From Bacillus infantis (lineage in GTDB: Bacteria > Bacillota > Bacilli > Bacillales > Cytobacillaceae): a DNA stretch of 64,000 nt. Positions 33,781-42,136 of the stretch are shown here, piece by piece. The stretch lies in assembly GCF_020171945.1 (NCBI RefSeq), contig NZ_JAIVAP010000009.1, positions 121,773-185,772 on the forward strand, in the 5' to 3' direction. Within the stretch, counting starts at the first letter, position 1; each line of letters opens with the position of its first letter. A program made the translations under genes and the position numbers. The notes beneath the pieces are model-generated. The model saw only the letters and a program-made list of their open reading frames with translations. It was not told the origin of the DNA and searched no databases.

Positions 33781-35550
33781 TTGAAAGGCAGAGCAGCCAT
33801 TCTTGGGCTTCTGCTGCTGGCGGCACTTGCCAGCCTCTATCCCTTGAAAGAAAAGGAAGAGAAAACCGCTCCAAATGCTCCCTCCCTGCAGGAGTCAAAG
33901 GATTTACTTTTTAATCTGCAGACCGATAAAGCCCGATACAATCCCGGAGACTCTGTCCAATTTTCAATAGAAGCAGAAGCTGAGGGCACGGTGAAAGTCA
34001 CCTATTATCATCTTGGCCGCCAATTGGACACAGAGGCAGCAGAACTGAAGGCTCCCGGCACCCACAAATGGAGCTGGAATCCTCCAGAAAAGGATTTCAA
34101 AGGCTACTTGGCCGTCGTATCTGTTGAAAATGGCAGCAGCAAACAGACCGAAACGATTGCTGTAGATGTTTCAAGCAGCTGGAGCCGGTTCCCCCGCTAC
34201 GGTTTTCTGTCTGACTTTGCTGACTCTTCCTCCGAAACAGCTGCCAATATCATATCCGCCTTGAACCGCTATCATCTTAATGGCCTTCAATTCTATGACT
34301 GGCATTATGAGCATCAGGAGCCCTTAAAGATGGAAGATAATCTGCCGGCGGGCCATTGGGTGGATGTCGCAAACCGCCGCATATCATTGCAGAAAGTACA
34401 GCAGTATATCGGCGAAGCCAAACAGAGAAACATAAAGGCCATGGCCTATAATCTGCTGTACGGATCTTTTGAGCAGAATGGCCTCCCCCGCGAATGGCAG
34501 CTTTTTAAGGATCAGAGCCGCTCGGAGCCTGACATCCACCCCCTCCCCGGCGGCTGGAAAAGCAATCTGCTGATCATGAATCCCGCCAATCCGTGGTGGC
34601 AGGACCATCTGATCAAACAGCAGAAAATGGTATACGAATACCTGGGCTTTGATGGCTGGCATATTGACCAGCTTGGAGACAGGGGAGAAGTTTTTAATGA
34701 GCATGGAGACAGCATCCAGCTTGCAGAAAGCTTCCAGCCTTTCCTGGAGAAAATCAAACAGAAGCTGCCTGACAAAGAGATTGTGATGAATGCCGTGAAT
34801 CAGTTTGGACAGCCGGCCATCAGCGGAGCCGGCGCTGCATTTCTGTATACCGAAGTATGGGATCCATATAAGCATTACGGAGATCTTAAGAAGATACTGG
34901 ATGAAAATAGGGATCTATCAAATAACGGGCAGGCCTCTGTTCTGGCAGCTTATATGAATTACCATCATTCTGATGAGCGGGGAATGTTCAATGAAGCCGG
35001 CGTCCTGCTCACAGATGCTGTGATCTTTTCCAATGGCGGAGCACATCTGGAATTGGGCGAGCATATGCTGTCCAAGGAATATTTCCCGCACAATCAACTC
35101 CAAATGTCCGAAGGCCTTCAGCAAAAAATGGCCAGTTATTATGATTTTTTAACAGCTTATGAGAATGTCCTTCGTGATCATACCCGGGACTCTGAAGCAG
35201 CCATCACATCTCATGAAGGACTGCCATTGGCAACGGGGGAACCTGAACAGCAAAAGATCTGGGTGCTGCCTAAAGAATCGGGGAACAGAAAAATCCTCCA
35301 TTTCATCAACTTCCTTGATGCGGTCCATATGGAATGGCGCGATACAAATGCCGATCAAGCTAAGCCAAAGGAACGGCGGGATCTTACATTTAGTTTAGAG
35401 GCAAATCGGAAGGTCGAAAAATTATGGCTTGCCTCCCCTGATATTAAAAGCGGCAGGCCTGAAGAGCTTCCGTTCAGGCAGGAAAACGGGAATGTTATAT
35501 TCAGCCTTCCTTCTTTAACCTACTGGGACATGGTGGTTGCTGAATACTAG
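33781..35550 (+). CDS. GH66 dextranase / cycloisomaltooligosaccharide transferase-like enzyme
   Basis: 589 residues starting at TTG 33781 (AGAGGTGATC upstream), with an N-terminal signal/anchor (AAILGLLLLAALASL). An N-terminal beta-sandwich is followed by the GH66 barrel: RYGFLSDF, GLQFYDWHYEHQEP, GFDGWHIDQLGDRG (nucleophile Asp near 296), FLYTEVWDP (acid/base Glu near 358), then a C-terminal beta domain. It acts on dextran. It is shorter than cyclising enzymes that carry an inserted CBM35, so endo-dextranase is more likely. Downstream of GH31 in the same direction. Confidence 0.85.
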   Translation: MKGRAAILGLLLLAALASLYPLKEKEEKTAPNAPSLQESKDLLFNLQTDKARYNPGDSVQFSIEAEAEGTVKVTYYHLGRQLDTEAAELKAPGTHKWSWNPPEKDFKGYLAVVSVENGSSKQTETIAVDVSSSWSRFPRYGFLSDFADSSSETAANIISALNRYHLNGLQFYDWHYEHQEPLKMEDNLPAGHWVDVANRRISLQKVQQYIGEAKQRNIKAMAYNLLYGSFEQNGLPREWQLFKDQSRSEPDIHPLPGGWKSNLLIMNPANPWWQDHLIKQQKMVYEYLGFDGWHIDQLGDRGEVFNEHGDSIQLAESFQPFLEKIKQKLPDKEIVMNAVNQFGQPAISGAGAAFLYTEVWDPYKHYGDLKKILDENRDLSNNGQASVLAAYMNYHHSDERGMFNEAGVLLTDAVIFSNGGAHLELGEHMLSKEYFPHNQLQMSEGLQQKMASYYDFLTAYENVLRDHTRDSEAAITSHEGLPLATGEPEQQKIWVLPKESGNRKILHFINFLDAVHMEWRDTNADQAKPKERRDLTFSLEANRKVEKLWLASPDIKSGRPEELPFRQENGNVIFSLPSLTYWDMVVAEY

Positions 35551-35573
35551 GACACAGACTCCTGTCTAAAAGT

Positions 35574-35610
35574 AAAAGCGTGCCCGGGCTTTCCGCCTGG
35601 ACACGCTTTT
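35574..35610. terminator. Bidirectional terminator between GH66 and DUF4097 genes
   Basis: AAAAGCGTG / CACGCTTTT outer stem with a GC-rich interior (CCCGGGCTTTCCGCCTGGA). Confidence 0.75.
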
Positions 35611-35611
35611 G

Positions 35612-36565
35612 TTAGTTTAGATTAAAATCCCCGGACGAAGTATGGACCTTCACCACATGCTTCCCTGAGCCAATTTTACCAAGAATCCTGTCTTCTTCTT
35701 TCTCCTCAAAAAGGAATCCATCAAGCTGGACCTTGCCCTCTCCGGAGGTTGCCTTAAAATCGACCATCATGTCGTCTGGCTTCTCCTTGAAAGCAATGGC
35801 AACATCACCGCTTGCCGTTTCGGCAGTTATGCTGCCTGCCAGCTGATCATTAGTGATGCTCAGGTCGCCTGAAGTAATTTTTGCCATGATATCCCCGGAC
35901 AGTCCGCTGATTTCGATATCACCTGATGCTGTGTATAAATCTGCAGTCTCAGCGGCTGACCCATCGATTGTCATATCCCCGCTTGCTGCCTTAAACTTCA
36001 ATTCCTTCGCAGTTGAATCTTCTACCCTTACATCGCCGCTCGCCACCTGGATTTCCAGTTGGCTCCCGGCCTCCATTCCCTTCAGCGCAACATCACCGCT
36101 CTTTGTCTCAAAAATGCTGTCCCTGCTTTGAATATCTTCAGCTTTGATATCGCCGGACAACACCTCGACTGCCAGTTCCTCATATTCCTTTTTCGGAAGA
36201 AGCACTTCTATTTGCACATTACGGATGATGACAACTCCCATGCGGAACATGTTTTTCACTTCAAGGTCGACATTCAGGGTGCCATCCTCTTCGCTGACCT
36301 TCAGTTTATAATCATCCTTCAGCTTCTTGCTGACCTTCCCAGTCAGTGCCACCTTTATATCTTCTTCGCTGCCAGCCTCCCTGATCACAACATCAGTTGA
36401 AGCGCTTTTTACTGAAATACTTTGGATGGGACCTGCTTCTATTGTTTCACTTTGATTGATATCAGCCGTGTTAAAATCCAGCCCTCCCGAAGCGCTGATC
36501 GTAATGACCGAGCCGCCGGCACCAATCAAGAATAAAACGACCAAACCCGCCACCAGTTTCTTCAT
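35612..36565 (-). CDS. DUF4097 beta-helix/adhesin-like envelope protein
   Basis: 317 residues: signal peptide or anchor (about 1-25), then repeated strand units of the DUF4097 kind with a recurrent SGD motif (VLSGDIKAED, TKSGDVALKG, VASGDVRVED, AASGDMTIDG, TASGDIEISG, ITSGDLSITN, TASGDVAIAF, TSSGDFNLN). The regular spacing suggests a beta-solenoid on the outer face of the membrane. Last gene of a padR-DUF1700-DUF4097 operon, overlapping its neighbour by 4 bp. Confidence 0.85.
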   Translation of the reverse strand: MKKLVAGLVVLFLIGAGGSVITISASGGLDFNTADINQSETIEAGPIQSISVKSASTDVVIREAGSEEDIKVALTGKVSKKLKDDYKLKVSEEDGTLNVDLEVKNMFRMGVVIIRNVQIEVLLPKKEYEELAVEVLSGDIKAEDIQSRDSIFETKSGDVALKGMEAGSQLEIQVASGDVRVEDSTAKELKFKAASGDMTIDGSAAETADLYTASGDIEISGLSGDIMAKITSGDLSITNDQLAGSITAETASGDVAIAFKEKPDDMMVDFKATSGEGKVQLDGFLFEEKEEDRILGKIGSGKHVVKVHTSSGDFNLN

Positions 36566-37125
36566 GCCGCCTTCTCTCCTTTTCCTTTGACTAGCCTTAC
36601 ATTGAATTTGATATAGCCGAGAAGTACCCGGTAGAAAAATCTGCCGACATAAATCATCCCGATGCTCAGCAGCAGGCCAAGGCTGAACAGTGCCAGCGAA
36701 GCAAAGAAATTCAGGGTCATATCCTCAAAGCCTGTAAAAAAAGATGACCCCAGCAAAGCAAATGGCGACAAAGTCAGAACGAGTGCTACTGCACATAGTG
36801 AAATATAGACGCCTGCCAGGCCGATCAGCGGCCCAAGTATAAAGACCAGATTGAAAAAGCTGAGGCTGACCGCCGCTGTGGCCGCCTGAAATATATTAGT
36901 GACTGACTGTGTTTTCTCCGCCTTGACGATCCTGTAGTCTGCCAGCAGATCGCGTGCAATCACATGCGGGTCGCCGAGCTCCTCCATGATTTCCCTTTCC
37001 GTCCTGCCGTTTGCAAGCCCGATTTCAAAATGCTCTTCATAGTCATACAGCATTTCCCGCCTGTCATATTCCGGCACCTTACCAAGCAGCTTTTCCAGCC
37101 TTGCTAAAAATTCATTCCCTGCCAC
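36562..37125 (-). CDS. DUF1700/HAAS-domain membrane protein
   Basis: 187 residues from a GTG at 37125 (GGAGGG upstream). The N-terminal helical domain ARLEKLLGKVPEYDRREMLYDYEEHFEIGLANGRTEREIMEELGDPHVIARDLLADY is diagnostic of the HAAS/DUF1700 family. Four hydrophobic helices and a basic tail follow. Such proteins usually pair with PadR regulators and DUF4097 partners, as here. They are thought to act in envelope sensing, but the mechanism is unknown. The start overlaps the end of padR. Confidence 0.87.
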   Translation of the reverse strand: MAGNEFLARLEKLLGKVPEYDRREMLYDYEEHFEIGLANGRTEREIMEELGDPHVIARDLLADYRIVKAEKTQSVTNIFQAATAAVSLSFFNLVFILGPLIGLAGVYISLCAVALVLTLSPFALLGSSFFTGFEDMTLNFFASLALFSLGLLLSIGMIYVGRFFYRVLLGYIKFNVRLVKGKGEKAA

Positions 37126-37441
37126 TGGACTTTCCCTCCTCAACAAATTGATTAACCGCCAATGAAAACTGCTGCCATTCCTCAATCAGCATATTCATAT
37201 AATCCCTGCCCTTTTCTGTCAGTGAATAGTATTTTCTGGGAGGCCCTTCCGTTGATTCTGCCAGGTATGTTGTTAAATACTCTTCTTTTGTCAGTCTTCT
37301 GAGCAAAGGATAGAGCGTTCCTTCAGCCACCTCGATTTTATCCGAGATGTTTTGTGCGAGCTCGTAGCCATATTGATCTTTTTTAGAAATCAGCAGCAGC
37401 ACGCACAGCTCAAGGACCCCCTTCTTGAATTGAACATTCAA
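37112..37441 (-). CDS. PadR family transcriptional regulator
   Basis: 109-residue winged-helix repressor. The conserved PadR core is FKKGVLELCVLLLISKKDQYGYELAQNISDKIEVAEGTLYPLLRRLTKEEYLTTYLAESTEGPPRKYYSLTEKGRDYM. The TTG at 37441 has GGAGG 8 nt upstream and is preferred over a GTG at 37456. It probably represses its own operon through the dyad just upstream. Confidence 0.9.
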   Translation of the reverse strand: MNVQFKKGVLELCVLLLISKKDQYGYELAQNISDKIEVAEGTLYPLLRRLTKEEYLTTYLAESTEGPPRKYYSLTEKGRDYMNMLIEEWQQFSLAVNQFVEEGKSSGRE

Positions 37442-37459
37442 TCCTTGCACCTCCACCGG

Positions 37460-37550
37460 TAGTGAACATTATTCAGTAGTCATGTAAATTCTTCCATTCA
37501 TTCACAAACCCATCATACACCACACTACTGAACATTACAAGGTACTGAAC
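37460..37550. promoter_or_regulatory. Probable PadR operator region
   Basis: TAGTGAACATTATTCAGTA (37460-37478) is a 19-bp dyad with TAGTGAA / TTCAGTA arms. Further TACTGAAC copies lie at 37526 and 37543. All lie within 110 bp of the padR start. Confidence 0.5.
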
Positions 37551-37555
37551 GTAAA

Positions 37556-37586
37556 AAAATACCTATTTCTAGAAAATAGGTATTTT
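37556..37586. terminator. AT-rich hairpin terminator
   Basis: AAAATACCTATTT-CTAGA-AAATAGGTATTTT, a 13-bp perfect stem just after the stop of the riboswitch-controlled gene. Confidence 0.7.
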
Positions 37587-37596
37587 AACAACTGTT

Positions 37597-38481
37597 TTAA
37601 GGTTTCATATCCATCCAGCTTTGAAGGTGATGGACAGCAAAACTAACATGGGAATCGGCGGAATAAGCATCACGGACAAGTGAAAGCTGCTCTTCCATTC
37701 TTGCTGTGCCTTCCTCATAAAAAGTAATATAAGCAGCTTCGGAAGTAGCGCCGGTTTCAGCGGCAATCTGAATCTGTTTTCCATAGCGTGCCGCCAGTTC
37801 TACTTCGTTCCTGGACAGCTCGATCATCCCATTAGGGCCTGCGGCTGTATCCCTATAGGCCATGATGGTCACACTATCCGTATTCTTAATAATCCAGCCT
37901 GCAAGAGAATCTTTTCCGAATTTATTGCTGAACATCATTTCGTCAAACCAGAAAGGAATATCTGCCCCCAGAGGGAGTTGAAGCTCTGCGGACAAGGATG
38001 CTGCCTGCAGCATACGGGTCTGATAATTCACCACGGTGTTTTTGTAGTTGCTTTCCCAGCCTGGCAGGAGATAGGGCTCAATATCCAGGTGGATGCCGGA
38101 AAACTGCTGGGCAGGGGCTGCCTGCTCCTGATAGGAAGATACCCACGAGAAGAAGCTGAGCATGGCCGCTTCACCTTTTGCCGTCGCCCACTTAGGGGCT
38201 CCATCCAATGCCTGGACTTTAACACCGCTGCTATTTGCTTTTTCGATAAAAGATTGATAGACAGCTGCTGGCAGGCTTTGGTCAATCTGCAGATACAGCT
38301 GATCTGCCTGCTTGTCCGCCAGGAATTGGATCACATCATCGGGCTTTTCCACTATGGCTGCTGTATCCCACAGCCAGGTTGAATAAGGCTGATTCAATTC
38401 AGCTGCCTCTCCTTTCACCGGGCAGGCTGCAAATACGAGAAGCAGTGCCAAAAGGACTGGTTTGAAAAATTTGATCGTCAT
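37597..38481 (-). CDS. Secreted barrel-like protein under c-di-GMP riboswitch control
   Basis: 294 residues with a clear signal peptide (about 1-26, LLALLLVFAACPVKGEA). The rest looks like a (beta/alpha) barrel: YLQIDQSLP, FSGIHLDIEPYLLPGW (a D-x-E pair as in glycoside hydrolase active sites), LPLGADIPFWFDE, SVTIMAYRD, IQIAAETG. I do not recognise the family by name. The c-di-GMP-I aptamer directly upstream suggests a role in the motile/sessile switch, for example trimming extracellular polymer; that is inference. Confidence 0.7.
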   Translation of the reverse strand: MTIKFFKPVLLALLLVFAACPVKGEAAELNQPYSTWLWDTAAIVEKPDDVIQFLADKQADQLYLQIDQSLPAAVYQSFIEKANSSGVKVQALDGAPKWATAKGEAAMLSFFSWVSSYQEQAAPAQQFSGIHLDIEPYLLPGWESNYKNTVVNYQTRMLQAASLSAELQLPLGADIPFWFDEMMFSNKFGKDSLAGWIIKNTDSVTIMAYRDTAAGPNGMIELSRNEVELAARYGKQIQIAAETGATSEAAYITFYEEGTARMEEQLSLVRDAYSADSHVSFAVHHLQSWMDMKP

Positions 38482-38489
38482 TGTATACT

Positions 38490-38526
38490 CTCCTTTTTAT
38501 GATGCCATGACATCCATAAAAAGGAG
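38490..38526 (-). promoter_or_regulatory. Ribosome-site-sequestering hairpin of the riboswitch
   Basis: Minus strand: CTCCTTTTTATG pairs perfectly (12 bp) with CATAAAAAGGAG, which holds the Shine-Dalgarno sequence 8 nt before the ATG at 38481. No T tract follows, so the control is translational. Confidence 0.75.
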
Positions 38527-38610
38527 CCCGGCAGCCTGGCAGCCATCCGCATATCAGCGGGAAGGCCCATAGCTTTGCGTCCCTGCCTTTCGACAGGTTT
38601 GCCTTTATCA
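38527..38610 (-). ncRNA. Cyclic di-GMP-I (GEMM-I) riboswitch aptamer
   Basis: Minus strand shows the conserved GEMM-I elements in order: GGCAAACC, the GAAA tetraloop (CGAAAGGCAGGGACGCAAAG), the linker CTATGGGCC, and the receptor arm ATGGCTGCCAGGCTGCC. ATAAAGG at the 5' end can pair with CCTTTTTAT at the 3' end as P1. That P1 strand is the same segment that would otherwise hide the ribosome site. Confidence 0.92.
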
Positions 38611-38677
38611 GTTAGTTGTTAATTTGATTATAATCACTTTTCAGGAAAATAAAAGATTTTTTTAAAAAACCCCTAAG

Positions 38678-38707
38678 AAAAAGGCCCCAGAAAGCCGGGG
38701 CCTTTTT
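38678..38707 (-). terminator. Terminator of the 44-residue gene
   Basis: AAAAAGGCCCC / GGGGCCTTTTT with a short AGAAAGCC-type loop. Confidence 0.8.
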
Positions 38708-38708
38708 C

Positions 38709-38843
38709 TCAGTCTTTTGGCTGGTTTTCCTTTTTGCTTTTCGTGCCGGTCGTGAACTCCACCAGCTCTTCGCTTGTCCAGCCTTCTCTTTTTTTATTAT
38801 TGTTGCGCTGTGCGTTTGCATTTCCAAGCTTTGTCCTGCCCAT
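38709..38843 (-). CDS. Small hydrophilic protein, hypothetical (44 residues)
   Basis: MGRTKLGNANAQRNNNKKREGWTSEELVEFTTGTKSK...: basic, Asn/Lys-rich, no membrane segment. AAAGGAG lies 9 nt before the ATG at 38843 and a strong terminator follows, so it is probably a real small gene. Composition recalls small spore-associated proteins, but no family is recognised. Confidence 0.6.
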   Translation of the reverse strand: MGRTKLGNANAQRNNNKKREGWTSEELVEFTTGTKSKKENQPKD

Positions 38844-38918
38844 GCTGCCTCGCTCCTTTACTGGCGTTTTCTCTGGTAGTATGGGCCTTTTCACAGTGTG
38901 TTATTCTGCTTGGCTCTC

Positions 38919-40391
38919 TTACAGAAGAGGGGATTTCCTCACCTTTGTCCCCTGCTCGAAAGCATAGGCAATGCTGATCAGCCCGGCTTCTGAAAAAGCA
39001 GTCCCTGTAAACGTAATGCCTACTGGTTCATTCTCTAAAGAATAGCCTGCAGGTACTGTGATGGAAGGATAGCCTGCCTTTGCCGGAATGCCGGCGCCAA
39101 AATTATTCGGAGTGACAATGGCATCAAGATTATGCTCTTTCAGGACATAATCGATCCCCTGCTCGGTTGAAAAGTAGACATCCTCCTCAAGCGAGCTGAT
39201 GTAGGCCTCTTCAGTCAGGGTGCCGCTTGTTTTTTCGGCTTCCTCCAGGATGGTCTGCCCATATTTAAGGGCTGCTTCACTGTTTTCATGGTTAAAGGCG
39301 ATTACATCTGCAAGGGATTTCACTTTAATATGAGGAGCAAGGCCGCGCAGATAGGCGTTGAGATCTGCCTTGAATTCGTATGTAAGCACATCATAGCTCC
39401 ATTTATTTTTTGTCGAAGGAATTTCTACAGGATCAATCACCTCAGCGCCCAGGGCCTTCAGCTGTTCAACCGCATGGTTCATCACTTCAAGCTTGTCCCC
39501 GCTCAAATAATCGAAGTACACTTCGCGTGCGATGCCGATCCTTTTGCCCTTGAGCCCGTTCTCGTCAAGAAAGCCTGCAAACTCGGTATAGTCTGACTCC
39601 GGATTGCTCTGGACGGCAGGATCTTTGTCATCATTGCCGGCAAGCACATCCAGAAGATAGACAGCATCCTTAACTGTTCTTGCCATCGGGCCTGCCGTAT
39701 CCTGTGTATGAGCAATCGGGATGATGCCTCTTCTGCTGATCAAACCGACCGTCGGTTTGATGCCGACAAGCGAGTTCTGGCTTGCAGGGCTGAGAATCGA
39801 ACCGGATGTTTCTGTCCCGACAGCTGCTGCCGCGAAATTCGCTGCAATCGCTGCACCTGAACCTGCACTCGATCCGCCGACATCAAAATTGCCCGGCCCA
39901 TAAGGATTCAGCACCTGTCCGCCCCTTGAGCTGTAGCCGCTCGGCATTCCTTCTGTCATAAAATTAGCCCATTCCGTCATATTCGTTTTTCCAAGAATCA
40001 CGGCTCCAGCCTTCCTTAACGCCTCTGCAACATAAGAATCCTCTTTAGCAACAGAATCCTTCAGCGCCAGAGAACCGGCACTGGTGTGCATTTTATCGGC
40101 CGTATCGATATTATCCTTGATCAGGACAGGAATGCCGTGCAGCGGCCCGCGGCTGCCCCTCAGCTCCCGCTCAGCATCCAGTGATGCTGCAATCTGGACA
40201 GCATCAGGGTTGATTTCAAGCACAGAGTTGATGGCCGGTCCGTTCTTATCCTTCTGCGCAATCCTGTGCAGATACATCAGCACCAGCTCTTTCGACGAAA
40301 CCTCGCCCTTCTCCATTTTTTCCTGCATTTCATCTATTGTGGCTTCAATGAGCCATTCTTCCTGGAGCTTTTTCAGCCTTGGATTTTTCAT
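38919..40391 (-). CDS. Amidase-signature family hydrolase
   Basis: 490 residues, amidase-signature fold with a Ser-cisSer-Lys triad: Lys in [12 protein letters not shown], the cis-Ser in the Gly/Ser-rich loop [19 protein letters not shown], and nucleophile Ser in [11 protein letters not shown]. It hydrolyses an amide of unknown identity. It has no GatB/GatC neighbours, so it is not GatA. The start is the ATG at 40391 with AAAGGAA upstream. Confidence 0.87.
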   Translation of the reverse strand: MKNPRLKKLQEEWLIEATIDEMQEKMEKGEVSSKELVLMYLHRIAQKDKNGPAINSVLEINPDAVQIAASLDAERELRGSRGPLHGIPVLIKDNIDTADKMHTSAGSLALKDSVAKEDSYVAEALRKAGAVILGKTNMTEWANFMTEGMPSGYSSRGGQVLNPYGPGNFDVGGSSAGSGAAIAANFAAAAVGTETSGSILSPASQNSLVGIKPTVGLISRRGIIPIAHTQDTAGPMARTVKDAVYLLDVLAGNDDKDPAVQSNPESDYTEFAGFLDENGLKGKRIGIAREVYFDYLSGDKLEVMNHAVEQLKALGAEVIDPVEIPSTKNKWSYDVLTYEFKADLNAYLRGLAPHIKVKSLADVIAFNHENSEAALKYGQTILEEAEKTSGTLTEEAYISSLEEDVYFSTEQGIDYVLKEHNLDAIVTPNNFGAGIPAKAGYPSITVPAGYSLENEPVGITFTGTAFSEAGLISIAYAFEQGTKVRKSPLL

Positions 40392-40646
40392 ATAGGAATC
40401 GTTTCCTTTCACCTGGGATTTACCTTCATAGTTTATCATATTTTCTGAATTCTTTACTATATTAAAGATTAGGGTAATGCAATGGAATAGTGGGTATTGC
40501 AGATTTGCCGGTGTAAGGAGTGATATGTTCAAAAAGGCATTAGAAATGACTCAGCTGGAAATTATTTAGTTAGTTTCTGATGAAAAATGAGGTTTTATAA
40601 GATAAGATTGGTGCCTACTGAAGGAATATTGCATATTTTTGAAGTG

Positions 40647-40760
40647 ATTCTACATAAATTCTGAGTTATTCTGCATAAATTCCAAGTTATTCTACATAAA
40701 ATTTATGTTTTTCTACATAAAATCAGCTTTATTCTACATAAAATACATTTTTTTACAAAA
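40647..40760. repeat. Intergenic tandem array, 21-bp period
   Basis: TTCTACATAAA or close variants start at 40648, 40669, 40690, 40711 and 40732, exactly 21 bp apart, with a degenerate sixth near 40753. AT-rich and without an ORF. The rest of the 416-bp gap (40392-40646) shows no clear feature. Confidence 0.85.
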
Positions 40761-40766
40761 CCAAGC

Positions 40767-40803
40767 AAAAAAAGCTGACAACCCAAAACCGGATTGTCAG
40801 CTC
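40767..40803 (-). terminator. Terminator of the helicase gene
   Basis: Minus strand: AGCTGACAATCC / GGGTTGTCAGCT followed by TTTTTTT. Confidence 0.85.
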
Positions 40804-40807
40804 CTTA

Positions 40808-41953
40808 TTATCTTCTTCTATCAGCGTCCACAATGTCACCGGAATAAAACACTTTCTTCTCCGGAGTAATGCCAAGCTCCTGGCAAAATTTCTTCAGTTC
40901 GCGTTCTTCCCTTTCGGTTACGAGCGAGATGACGGTCCCGCTTGCGCCAAATCGGCCGGTGCGCCCTGAACGGTGGACATATTGCTTAATGTCCCTCGGA
41001 AAATCATAATGAATAACATGGGTGACACCCTGGATGTCAAGGCCCCTTGCGGCCACATCTGTTGCGAACAGCAGGCTGCTTTTTCCTTCGCGGAAGTTTT
41101 TCAGATGCTTCTGCCTGTCCATTTTATCCAGGTCGCTATGCAGGATTCCTGCCTTCACACCTTTAAAATCAAGCTTTTCGGAAAGGACAGCCAGATTGCC
41201 GATATCCTTTACAAAGGCAAGCCCCTTGATATCCTTCACACGGGAAATCTTTTCAAGCATTTTAATTTTATCCCGCTGCTCGCAGGCAAAATAAATATGG
41301 TCCACATCTGACGGGATCGCTTCTTCCTTCCCTACGCGGATAAGCTCGGCTTCACCGGCTAGCTCCTGAGCAATCTTCGCTGTACTTTCAGGAAGCGTTG
41401 CTGAAAAGAAAGCAAGCTGCCTGTCAGCAAGTGTTGATTTCACAATGGTCTTTACAGTCTCCAGGTGCTCGGGAACAAGCAGCTGATCTCCTTCATCGAG
41501 CACGACCGTTTTAACTTCATGCATCTTCAGCTTTTTCTGTTTGATCAGCTCAAGCATACGCCCCGGTGTGCCCAAAGCGATCTGCGGGTGCTTCTTCAGC
41601 TTTTCAAGCTGCCTTTTCGTATTGGCTCCGCCGATAAAAGTGGCTCCCTTTATGCCGCTTCCCTCAGCCCATTTCTGGACCTCCGAGAAGATTTGCATAA
41701 CGAGCTCCTGTGAAGGTGCCACAATGACGGCCTGGACCGCTTTTTTGCCGGGTTCGATTTTATCAAGAAGCGGCAGCAGGTAAGCAAGTGTCTTGCCTGT
41801 TCCTGTCGGCGATTCGGCGATCACGTCCCTGCCCTCCTGGATGAGCGGGATGCTCTTCGATTGAACGGCTGTCGGCTCATTGAAGCTGGACTTTTCCCAG
41901 ACTTCCTGGATAAAAGGCTTCAGGCCGGCAACTACAGATTGATTTTCAGTCAT
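40808..41953 (-). CDS. DEAD-box-type RNA helicase, YfmL-like
   Basis: 381 residues with two RecA domains and almost no extension. Motif I AESPTGTGKT, Ib TPGR, motif II DEGD (instead of DEAD; B. subtilis YfmL has DETD), motif III SAT, VARGLDIQGV-type motif V and HRSGRTGR motif VI. Overall similarity to YfmL is strong (VIAESPTGTGKTLAY, KLKMHEVKTVVLDE). YfmL helps ribosome assembly and cold growth. AAGGAGA lies before the ATG at 41953. Confidence 0.88.
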   Translation of the reverse strand: MTENQSVVAGLKPFIQEVWEKSSFNEPTAVQSKSIPLIQEGRDVIAESPTGTGKTLAYLLPLLDKIEPGKKAVQAVIVAPSQELVMQIFSEVQKWAEGSGIKGATFIGGANTKRQLEKLKKHPQIALGTPGRMLELIKQKKLKMHEVKTVVLDEGDQLLVPEHLETVKTIVKSTLADRQLAFFSATLPESTAKIAQELAGEAELIRVGKEEAIPSDVDHIYFACEQRDKIKMLEKISRVKDIKGLAFVKDIGNLAVLSEKLDFKGVKAGILHSDLDKMDRQKHLKNFREGKSSLLFATDVAARGLDIQGVTHVIHYDFPRDIKQYVHRSGRTGRFGASGTVISLVTEREERELKKFCQELGITPEKKVFYSGDIVDADRRR

Positions 41954-42136
41954 AACTATCTCCTTTTTCTGCAAAAAAATCTCATCTATTCCAGAGCTGC
42001 TTTTTAGAGCATGCCCAGTTTTACAAAAAGTTGTGTACCGTTCTGATACTAGCTTATGATGTTCCAGATGTCCAGCCTTCATGCCGGCTGCGCTTCATTT
42101 CATAAGCATTGCATCAGGTATTACCTGATTATGATT

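Noticed and set aside
38919..40391. GatA subunit of the Asp/Glu-tRNA amidotransferase
   Set aside because: Amidase-signature family, but no gatB or gatC beside it, and the overall sequence fits generic amidases better. The second amidase at 42137 was rejected as GatA for the same reason.
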